Shown: one piece after another, positions 23,001 through 33,200 of the stretch | Layout: every line of letters starts with the position of its first letter | How positions within the stretch are numbered: the stretch's first letter is position 1 | Origin: Branchiostoma belcheri | Taxonomy: Eukaryota; Chordata; Leptocardii; Amphioxiformes; Branchiostomatidae | Direction of reading: 5' to 3' | NCBI RefSeq assembly: GCF_001625305.1 | Contig: NW_017803069.1 | Coordinates: 537,651 to 601,650, forward strand | DNA: 64,000 nucleotides | Position numbers and translations under genes: made by a program | The notes under the pieces: generated by a model | Databases searched by the model: none | Told to the model about the DNA's origin: nothing | What the model saw: the letters and a program-made list of their open reading frames with translations, nothing else

Positions 23001-24595
23001 ACAGTTTGAGGATCCCCAGAGGATGTGGAGGGAAGGTCGTCTCAAATCCTCCTTCAACTACCTGCTGCTGGACCCCAGGGTTACCAAGAACCTCCCAGCT
23101 AGGTGTGTTCTACTGGTTCATTATGTTTACCATTATGTAGCAAGTCTTCTCCAAACAAAGAAGTTCACTTCAATGACCTCGACCAGAAGGCTGTCACCAA
23201 TTGGTAGCTGGTACTGCAGTAGACACCCTTTAGTGTTGGGTTACATTATGTAGCAAGTTGCAGGACAGGGTTGGAGGGGATGTATGAATTGAGTTTCTGT
23301 AAGAATCTTAGGCTAAACCATTTTTAAGTAAATGTTATGCATTTGCTAAATGCAAATGTTACTTTTATGGTGTAAGTTATACTAAGTAGCAAAAGGAGCT
23401 AATGTAGAGAGTTTTCTGTGATGTAGCAATACCACTCTTCTCTTTCAGGGGTAGATGTATGACTGACACAGAGATCTTCAAGGTTTTCATCTCTGCCATC
23501 TTCTACATCGGCAAGGGGAAAAGGGCACGGCCATATGCACACTTCGGGGAGGCCATACAGCAGATGGAGAAGCCAAAACACAACGTAAGACATTTAATGG
23601 AGATCTAATAAACAAACAAACAAACAAACAAACATTTGTACCATGTCTTGCTGTACAGCAAACAGTCACTTTTTTATAATGTTTCTGCTCTGCTTCTTCC
23701 TCTTCTCCTAAGGTTAATGACCTGAGCCAGACATCTGTCACCATGGTAACTAGTGTTTGGTTGCATCATGTTGCAATTTTATAGCAGGAGGGATTTAGAC
23801 TCCTGTCACCATATATATGAATGTGTTTGAGTAAGAATTAACAGAGCACACCATATGCGAAGGTAAACATGTATTTGCTCTGCAAATGTTACCTTTCTAG
23901 TTAACTTTATGTCCCTCAGCCGAGTGACAAGGTGAAGCACATTCTGGACATCTGGGCCAGTGGCCTGGGTGTGGTGTCCCTGCACTGTTACCAGAGTGTC
24001 ATTCCTGTGGAGGCTTACACCCGGGAGGCTTGTATGGTGGAGGCCTTTGGTAAGTCCAAACATGATTGCAAGACTGGTGTGGGGTTTATTTTCTTCCTAC
24101 CGTGCCTCATCCCTGCAAGAATGTGTGTGTGCGCATGTGTGTGTTTGTGTCTGTGTTTCTGCATGGCCCTTAGGTGAGGTTGTAATGGATAACTAGTTCA
24201 GTCTATCCCATATCGCAGAAGTCATTAACCACTTATACACTGGTAGCACTTGCTGTTTTCACGGGTGTTTTTAATTACATGACCTCCTTGACAGCTGGTG
24301 TTGTTTCCCTTGCGCAGTTAAGAAAGACTTGTAGACACCATATGTAGTGAATATCTAAATCTAGATATTTCATTTCTGAGGTCTCAAGAATTCTTGTTGG
24401 TTTTTGCCCCCATGTTAATTAGGTCTGAGCAGGCTGACCAATAAGAAGAAGGGTGACTACTACGGTGTGGCGGCCACGTGGCGGGCGAGGAAGAAGAGGC
24501 TGATGGGAGTTTACCTGCTGAAGAAGGCGATGCAGATCTTTCTCAGCGAGGGCGAGCGGCAGATCAGGCCAGCTGATGTCAAAATCGGGCAGTGA
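14028..24595 (+). CDS. ANKLE1: ANKLE1 / LEM-3: ankyrin, LEM and GIY-YIG endonuclease, very long form
   Basis: Structure-specific endonuclease that processes chromatin bridges and branched DNA near the midbody in other animals. Ten exons: 14028-14101, 15310-15459, 16096-16201, 16829-16955, 17307-18019, 18381-22596, 22922-23102, 23449-23584, 23920-24049 and 24423-24595. They total 6006 nt, 2001 aa. Domains: about three ankyrin repeats in residues 10-140 (KKGADPN, TPFHLA, TPVHVAASWGKLKCLQLL); a long low-complexity acidic linker; LEM at about 1740-1790 (LRERLEALGELPGPVT); GIY-YIG nuclease at about 1835-2001, with FNYLLLDPR giving the GIY-strand Tyr, FYIGKGKRARPYAH giving YIG and the Arg, and CMVEAF giving the catalytic Glu. 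Human ANKLE1 is about 615 aa, so the linker is expanded by some 1400 residues, most of it in the 4216-nt exon 6. Start chosen at the first ATG, in phase with the exon-2 ankyrin. Confidence 0.95.
16215..16350 (+). repeat. tRNA-derived SINE
   Basis: A box-A-like segment (GTGTAATAGTTAGGGTG) is followed about 30 nt later by a box-B-like GGTTTGAATCCC, then a tail CCTGGGAAGGCGCTTTACAC typical of invertebrate-deuterostome SINE bodies. It lies in ANKLE1 intron 3, directly before the minisatellite. Confidence 0.65.
16362..16772 (+). repeat. Minisatellite of about five 78/89-bp units ending in a hAT-like terminus
   Basis: Units start TAGACRTMARAAATAC and contain ACCTGCACTAACCTGCATAT and CAGTATATGGACCAGTGCAG. 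Lengths alternate because every second unit carries an extra TTAGGTGCAGG, giving a 167-bp higher-order period. The block closes with CAGTATTTCGAGCCCT, like the right end of the MITE at 9762-10126. It gives open frames on the plus strand that are translation artefacts. Confidence 0.85.
17019..17266 (+). repeat. Intron repeat, copy 1 (ends 40 bp before exon 5 acceptor)
   Basis: Shares ordered blocks ATGTTTGCCTTC, CATCTGTCACCATGGTAACT, TGTTGCAATTTTATAGCAGG, ATGAATGTGTTTGAGTAAGA and GCAAATGTTA with 23630-23905 and 39758-40021, and more weakly with 23119-23372. All four copies are in the sense direction of the host gene. Confidence 0.75.
22690..22800 (+). repeat. Interspersed repeat fragment, inverse of 7640-7860 type
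   Basis: GGTCGGCTGGTGTTCGGCT, GGCCGGCTACTGTTTGGCTG and CAATGTTTCAGACC match the reverse complement of the repeat at 7640-7860. It lies in the ANKLE1 intron after exon 6. Confidence 0.5.
23119..23372 (+). repeat. Intron repeat, copy 2 (divergent)
   Basis: Diverged copy of the 17019-17266 family. It keeps the order of GTTTACC, GACC..CAGA, GGGTTACAT and TTATGCATTTGC/GCAAATGTTAC. It ends about 75 bp before the acceptor of ANKLE1 exon 8. Confidence 0.55.
23630..23905 (+). repeat. Intron repeat, copy 3 (ends 14 bp before exon 9 acceptor)
   Basis: Close copy of the 17019-17266 family with CATCTGTCACCATGGTAACT and GCAAATGTTACCTTTCTAG. The left edge follows an (ACAA)n run. The acceptor AG of exon 9 is at 23918-23919. 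Confidence 0.75.
24120..24330 (+). repeat. Interspersed repeat shared with GBA copy B intron
   Basis: Forward-orientation partner of 11130-11345: TG-rich edge, TTCAGTCTATCCCA, GCTGTTTTCAC, ATTACATGACCTCCTTGACA and TTTCCCTTGCGCA. Located in the last ANKLE1 intron. Confidence 0.65.
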
Positions 24596-25600
24596 TGGCT
24601 TTTCAACTGACACAAAATATCCAAACTACAGCTCTGAATGAGTATGGACAACTACAGTAATTATATGTCTCTTGACGATCTCGATTGCAGCACCCTTGAA
24701 CATGAAATTGATTACCTAATGAAAAATTATATCTCTATGGACAAATTTTGACCGTTTCCAGGTATTGTGGTCCAGAATTCACGAACATTGTTACTGACAA
24801 AACTGTGCAAACTTTGAGTAAAGTAGTATGGTTACTATTGACTAGGTACATGTACACTGTTGCTTGTTACCCACAGCATGAAAGGTTTTCTATCTTAAAC
24901 TAGAATTTCTGCAGATTAGAAATGAAGTCCACAATACATACCGGGACAGTTGTTCCGCAGTTCAAACAACATTTTACATGATGCCATTTTTAGATTAGTG
25001 TAGACTTTTATTTTATCTCAATGTGGAAATGTGGACAATTTGTTTTTAGTACAAAATGTGATGTTCACTTTTATCAAAGTGTGATCTCAAAAGATGTTCC
25101 AATTCATACAGTTCTATGCTAGTTCCTAGCTGTGCACGTAGAAGAAGTTATTCCAGGCCAAATCAGTTTGAAACACTTTGTTGGGAAAGTTTTGTTAATA
25201 TCTGTGATATAAAGTTGGCCAGATTCAGTTGACGTTGCAAGGATTAGTTATATTGTTTTTGTAAATGTTTTCCTATGCTGTACAGTTATTGAGCTGAAGA
25301 CCACAGACAGGGTTTGCATAATTTGTGAAGAAAAAGTTGTAAAGCAAGTTTTTATTTTTGTTACTACATGACTGTAAATGTTTAACCAATCCCGCAGAGG
25401 ATTAAGAATTTATGTAAATATGAGTCAAACTTTGTTTCTGTATCCATTAAGTTGTACATGAAAGTTTGATTAAATCTTTATTTGCTTTGAAGTTCTGTTC
25501 ACAGCCACCAGTTGATTTTGGATACAGCGATATGAACTGTTCTCAGGAATTACCGTGCCATGTTCTAAATGGTAATAAAATCAATGTTATGCCAAAGACT
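24596..25600 (+). other. ANKLE1 3' UTR with polyadenylation signal
   Basis: About 1 kb of AT-rich sequence after the TGA, ending near an AATAAA at 25574-25579, the first canonical signal noticed downstream. No repeat is evident in it. Confidence 0.6.
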
Positions 25601-27230
25601 CTGAATGATTTGTCTTTATATTTAAATATGGGTACATTATAACACCATTGCATGTTATAACACCAATCATTTGCCCCTTTTTGTCTTTCGTCATCTTAAA
25701 TGTGTATTACTATGAGACTGTCATTCTTATTCAGAATACTTACAAAATAAAAAAATCAACATGGCCAAAACGCATTCTAATTTTAAAAAACTGCAAAAAG
25801 AGACAAGTGTTCATGAAGATTTTTTTAATTCTATAGTCCTGACAAGATTTCAGATAACAGCAGTTCTTTTGACTAGCCCCCATTGCCCTTTTACAATTCA
25901 GAATATGATACAACATAAAAGTGCTACTAGACCAGAAACATCCGAATTTGCCCTAACACTACATGTACCTGTGATGACTATGATGGGAAAGTTGCTGCAG
26001 TCATTTTCAAGACAATAACACTCCAGCCAGAGCTGTACACTTCTTCCCAAACCAGCAACAAACTGAAGTAACTTCTCTGCATTCTGATAAGCTGTTAGCT
26101 TTACGGGGAATAAAGTCATCTTCTTCTTGACCAGATAAAAAGTTGATGCTGCATGGCCATTTCCAAGGTCTACATCTTACTATTTCGACAACGAAATGCT
26201 TCAATTGGAATCTATTCTCTTACAAAATCAGCATTGGGATGTACCTTGATATAAATATAGCTTAACTCACACTTAGCAAAACATCAAATAGTGTAAATTT
26301 CTTCTTTCACGTGGAATTCTTTTTCTTGGCTCGCATTGTAGTCACTGATAAGACTAACAAAGTTATGACTTCTGAAGTACTGAGTCTACTGATGACTTTA
26401 AAGTTTTTTAAGGAAAGGAAAGAAGGCAGGGAAACATTCTTCAGCACACATAAAAAACATTTTGAATTGTATCAGAATGTCCGGCAAAGTTGGAAAATGA
26501 AACTGTTTCGTCACTCGTCCTCTCCAGAAAAACTCTGGAGTTGTTTCAAAATTGATATGTACATACTGTTATGCTGTTGTTTATTCTTAAGAGTGTCAGA
26601 ATTAGTTCCATGTTCATCAAAGATCATATTTTTTTTATTGATAGAGTAGAGTAGTACTGAGGGTGATCGTTCTAGTTCAGCAGCCTTATTATGCACACAG
26701 AATTGTGTACACGTATTGAACGTTGATTGGCAGTAAGATTACATTATATATCAGTCATGTAACACTAGATAAGAGATGATTGTTTGAATGAAAAAGTCCA
26801 CAACTTAATTGTGGAAGACTCCTTTTATACAAGTGAACGCAAAGCAGAATCGTAGTAAAAAGGACAAATGATTTGAAAAAGCTACCGACATTGGTCCAAG
26901 CTAACAAGAAACACAGATGTGATGATATCTATACACACATTTATACCTGATTTTTTATTGTTCGACGAGTCTTCCCATATACCCCCCTTATCAACTTCAC
27001 CAATAGAAATATCATATTCATACATATCAATCATTCCAGGCTATGTTATACAGCAGACAAAGTTCAACAGAAAACAAAAAAAGATTTTTGAAGTTTATAA
27101 AAATCCTGGTGGATTTTGTCAATCTTTTTTTCTTTGGGTAGACTGAGTGGACTGTATAGGGTACGTGTAAGCTATCTGCGTTAATAAAGACTACCCGTTA
27201 GTCAAACATAGACTTTTGCTGACTTGTTGA
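25601..27230. other. Intergenic region / RNF126 3' UTR
   Basis: AT-rich DNA between two convergent genes. Minus-strand AATAAA candidates for RNF126 lie at 26954-26959 and about 26578-26583. The 112-aa open frame at 26311-26649 shows no domain and is treated as chance. Otherwise I see nothing. Confidence 0.5.
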
Positions 27231-30200
27231 TTATCTGGGGTCTAGGCTGTTGTCCATGTCCATGTCCGTTCGACTCCCATCCAAGCTTTTTCTGCAAACA
27301 GGGCACGTGTTGTGCTGTGAGAAAGAAGGAAGAATTGTTTGCTTGAGAAGAACTACAAATGTAGACTACTGTTTCGTATGTTCCTTGGAGGCAAGGCAAT
27401 AGACCAGTTTACCTTTCACGGATCGCATATATGCATGAACTGCTTACGTCACAGGGGGGGGGGGGCTCGTCACTGAATGACATCCAGTAAATTTCTAGCG
27501 GGGACCAATCAGAGGGCTGCTGAATAATTTATCAAGGCCCACGGACGCGGTTCTTTCACTTGTAAAGTAGCCAATTACCACCGAGCCGGTGGCACACGAT
27601 GGGCGAAAACATGTATTTCACACCCATTGTACGTCGACATAAAGCGCTTATACATTACAAACAGAATTTTCGTAGGACTGCCATTACTTTAGTTTGCAGC
27701 ATGTGTATTGAGAACGAGTATCTTCATAATTCTGCTGGCTGTTTGTAGAAGAACGGCAGAATAAAACAGTTTTCAATACCAACACGACTTAGCAGATAAC
27801 ACGTAATGAAGCCCACTTTTTTACGCAGATTGTATCACTACGCAATGTTACACAAACTAACAGTAGATGTTTTAAGGAATTCACAGAAATGACAATGATA
27901 GATAATGTAACGCATATACATTATACAGCACAAAATAAAGAGTAACAGTAATGTAGTCGTCTTTGGCCGGGTATGGCAAGTTATAGTACGTACATGTATC
28001 GGTTCAATCTTTAACGGGTAAGTTGACAGCAACAAGCAAGATGCATAGGTTCTATTACTTTTGTAGCTCACTTGCGTCTAGATTTGGGACGAACCCATGT
28101 TACTTTTTCGCCGCAGTTTTTCATGTAGTGGTTACTTCGACAGCCTTTCTGCTGACGCAAACATACTAGTTTGAGGTTCCACAGTTCTTACAGCGTTAGC
28201 GCTTGAAGTGGTGTTTTCCAAGTTTGTTGGTCTGGTGATGTTGTCTTTGTTGGCTTGTTGTCTGTCATTTCCCTCCATTTTTATGTTTGGCGGCCCGTCT
28301 TCGATGGGTTGGGTTTGGTTCACAAATCTCGGCTTCGCTAAGATCCGTTCCTTCCCGTACGTAGTGGTCGCTCGCTCCATTAGTGCTAGTGCAGCCACAT
28401 TTGAATGTGTAAAACTTAATGTCTACAGTCCCGTTTTGATTCGTTCATCAAAGTAGATTTTACTAAGGTATGACTTTACTAAGTGATTGTGGAAGTACTA
28501 GTACTTAGTACTGATGTAAACAAGAAATAATATACGCGCTCTGGTTGAGTTCATGGCATTTACATGAAACAAGGTGCTAATAGCCGCTAGTCGGTGACGC
28601 GTCAGCAGCCCTATGATTGGTCCCCGCTAGAAATCTACTGGATGTCATATAGTGTACATTTCAATTCAAATAGAACCTGGAAGTTGAACGCGGCTTTCAT
28701 TTGCGGTGTCCCCCCTGGCAGATCGCTGCAATGGTCTGTATTCTGCTCTCAGATACCAGAATCAGCTTTCTGGTGAGATTGGGTGGAGGGAAACAGGGCG
28801 GCTATCCTTCAGCAAAGTATCGATAAGCTTTAGACTCATTGTACGGGCCCAGGTCAGGAACTATCAGAAATTAAAGTTACCCACGTCTGGAAATCTACTG
28901 ATATGTAGGGTTACTTACCATTTCTAGCCATGGTACAATACAGTCTGAATGGTAACAGTGGCCACAGGGTAGCTGCCTTATCCTCTCATCCAGGTGGTAC
29001 TCTTCTTTACACACAGTACATTCCAATCCATTATCTGTAGGGAACAGCAACATGGTTATTATGCGGTGAACTATTCTCAGCTAGCTCTACCTAAGTTTTA
29101 AATGCAAATTTTGAATGTAATTTCAGAGGCAAAAGGGAAAATACTCTGAATGAGAAAATCTGTCTGATATTGACATTTACTGCTGCAATTTCTTAGCACA
29201 TTTTCATACTTGAAGTGTTTGAAATAGGCCAGAACTTACCAACTTGTTCCTGGATGATAGTTACTGTGGGGAGGGCGTCTATCATCTTCTTGTCAGCGGG
29301 AGGGGGGCCTGTTCCATCCAGCTGGTTCAGTAACTGAAACAAGCAGCAACATTACATCACAGGTCAGACTTTACAAACACAGATGCAGGGAAAGGTAGAC
29401 CAGAGATATTTCAAAGTTACCTGATGTTCCTCATAATCATGAGATGTTTACCTGGGTGATGATGGCATCCAGGCCTCCTGGACCCCACGCATAGTCACCA
29501 GGGTTACCATGCAGGTTGAAGAAACCCCTGTCACAGGGACAAACAACAACTTCAACTGGACATACTAGTAGCTTTTAAGATATAACTTTTAAGATATGAG
29601 TTCTTATAACTAACAAAGGGGCCAAAACTTAGTTTGCATTGTTGCAAGTTGACAATCATTGAGTTAACAATACAACCCCACTATTTACAATATATACTAT
29701 ATAATCAAAGACACTACTACTACTACTACTACCACAACTACCACTACTTCCACTACCACTAGACTACCACTACCATTACTACTACTACTACTACTACTAC
29801 AAAATGTACATGTACTACTGAATAGCACCATGAACACCTATTTCATCACTCACTCACTCACTCACTGTCCAGTTTATCGTCTGTTCATATCAGTAACTAG
29901 AGTTCCACGATCTCATACCTTCGCCAAATGATGTTAGCTTTTATGATTAAGAAATTATATATTAGTCCCCCTAATTATGCAAATAGGATCCTCAATTGCA
30001 TGAATTATATCTGTTGATCATATACTCCACCAAAAGACAGTCTTATCTTAACAAAGAATGCCATGATGATATTTTCTCATTTATTATGCAAATGAGGTCC
30101 TTATTTGAATAAGTTATGTTTAATTATGTTCACCTTAACTTAACTTTCAAACACCCCAAGTATAAAATTCCAGGCAGTTACCACTAGTGCACTATGCAAT

Positions 30201-33200
30201 TATAACATTTTCTCATTAATTATGCAAATTAAGTCTTCATTTGCATAATCAATATCTGCCTGTGTTTCTCTCATTCTTGATAACATATGTCACAAGCTTG
30301 AACTTCCTATTATGGAATACAGCTGATAAATAGAATTTCCTCATTAATTATGCAAATTACATCCATATTTGCATAATTGTAATATCATTATGTCAAGCAT
30401 CACTCAAGCTACCTACATACCAAAAATCACGATGATCCATCAATCGGTTCTTGAGTTATCCCCCTTTAAACATTTGTCCATTAAACCCCCCTGCAGTTCT
30501 AGAGCAAGCAACTAGGGGGCTCAAACTCATGTCAATTTATCCCCAGCACAAGAGCTATCTACCATCCAAATTTCGTCACCCTAGCATGTCTGGATCATGA
30601 GATATCAAAACCGGAAGTTCTGCTGCAGTACCATGACAAGCCGCCAGGTGGCCCAAAATCTAATCATTTTGAGGTCTCATCAAGACCTACCCACCTACCA
30701 AATATCAAGACAATCCATCAAGACCTTCTCAAGTTATCGTGTTTACAGACACACACACACACACACATACACGAACGCCCCTGAAAACATAACCTTCTTG
30801 GCGAAGGTAATAAATGGTGAACTACTTACGCTGGGAAACCTCCAGTCCCTGACTGTAAAACTGTGAGAAAATAGAAGAAGGAAAATGCTCTTACATTTTG
30901 GAAGTAAAGAGGAACTATAAACTATACATGGCAGCTTTGCTATGGGCTCATTCATGAATGTCACAGCAGAAGTCATCATCAGGGAGACAGTTCAAAGAGG
31001 AATGAATGCAAAGATGGGTGTTTGAAACTGAGATGTATGTATTAACAATTTAATAGTATTTCCCATACTGTTGTGCATACTTGAAGCATTTGAAATACAC
31101 ATGTAACCCTAAAACATTTTGAAAGCTATTTGAATGCATCAACATTGTGTACATTGCACCACCCATAAATACAGGTAGCTAGAACCAGCCTATCATAAAA
31201 ACAAGCAACCAGTGACAAATAAATGGTGACAAATAAATGGTAAGGACAGCTAATCTCTAGACACACAGGACACACTTGTCACAACAGAGAAGTGCAAGAC
31301 ATAGGGACAGTAGACGGCACAACAGGAGTCATTTTCAGCATGCCATCTAAGTAGCCTCCTTTGCACTTGACTTCTTGGAGCTTTGGTGTCTTTTTTTTGG
31401 GGGGGGGGGTTGCTGATACACAATGTTTTTCATGGGCTAATTATAAGGTTCTCTAAATCTAATGCAGCAGAAGGAGTTTTGCCATGGTTTGAGTTTTGCC
31501 TCTCCAACATTCGAAACTCTAGTCTATGCTGGGGCTCCCATACTCGCTCCCTAAAAAGAGCCCCGGCATAAAAATAAGATGGCAAACAGGCTAGTGAAAC
31601 TCCGTCAGCAACAAACTACCCCTGCTGCATCAAAGCTTAGGCTGTGAAAATAATTGTATTTCAGCACTCCCCCCAAAAATAAACGCTCACGTTCAAAGAA
31701 GGTGAAGATGCGAAGGAGGCTACAATGCAAGCACAGCGCTAGCTGACAGCACACAAGAGACAACGTTCAGAAATTCGAGGCAAAGCACAGAGAGAGAGAG
31801 ACAGCAGAAGTACAGAAAGCTGAAACTCAGGACAAAGAATACATACAGACTGGTGGGTAAAGCCCAGTACCTGCAGCCCCTCCCAGTCCTCCTAACAGCT
31901 GCTGGATGATACTGTGGGGAAACACAAGAGTCTGTTACAACATAGGTTAGGCCATGGTGAGTTCATTACATACTGAACAGGTAACTCTCTTTCAATGCTA
32001 GAAATTGCCCTATAACTTTCTATAACTTTTTATAATTTTCTATCTGATTTTAAAGCCTTTCAATTTTATAACTGAATTGTTGTGTAAATATGAATGATTA
32101 CGCTGACTGTAAAAAAAGGTGCTCTTGATTTTAGCTTGAGCAGAAAATGTTTTTAATGTTTTGCAGTCAATTTCTGTAATATCAATTATTAATATATCTA
32201 TATTAAACATGTACCTCTCTAGTGCTGGTGACCTGTCTATGCCCCTGTGTGAGGCAGGTCTTGTTCTGAAGCGTAGCTGTGTCCTGGGCAGCCGTGTTCT
32301 CCTGTCCCGTATGTCCCGTTCTCTGTCCGCAGAGCCTCGACTAGGCTCCGTTAAGGAGGGGTCCAGGCCCAGGAAAGTCCTACTCCATAACTGGAGTATT
32401 ATTAATGTATATCATATAGATTAGCTTATATAGATCATTATCATATACAATGTACATAGCTGGATTAGACATCGACCAATCAGAAGGCTCTATTTCCCAT
32501 TGGTTATCAGGCCTTGATCTCAAAAGTGGCCGGTTATTAACTTGCACAAACTCAACATCCCGTACTGTCGCACCACTCGGTATAGAAACTCGCCAATCCC
32601 CTACATGTGTCATTTGCTGAACAATGACGGACAATAATTACTCCTGCCTTAGAGTCCTCCTCTTGATTTTAAAATAATGAAATGTACATTGGTTCGCAAT
32701 TCAGTAACTTGTATTAAGTTTACTGCCATTGATCAATAAGTAATTCTTGAGTCTTATTAGAATAACTGACCACTTTTTGGACCATACCATTATACAGGGG
32801 ACAGGAAACTAACAGTAGTGTGGTGTGTAATGGAAAAATTTTTTTACTATTCAGTCAACCTTGATGGACAAAATTGACAAAAGTCTTGGTTAAACTATAA
32901 AAACATCTAAAGGACCACCACCAAACAACCTCAACCCCATGGTTTGCCTTTCAAAATGTGGGAAATTGAGTTTTTAAAGGCTTGAAAATCCTAAATTTGC
33001 CCTAGATTGTGAGCAAGTGTAGTTCTCCCCCCAGGTGGTCCGATCATGAACCTGGGCTGACAAAAAAAAATTGAGCTGGCTAGAGCCCTAACTAAGTCAC
33101 ATGTAAGTACGTGAATCATCAACCAGTCTGTCTTGTAGTATGGTGGAGGATCTTTTCTGGTACACTTGATAATCTAATTTCTGCCATAACTACAACTCTA

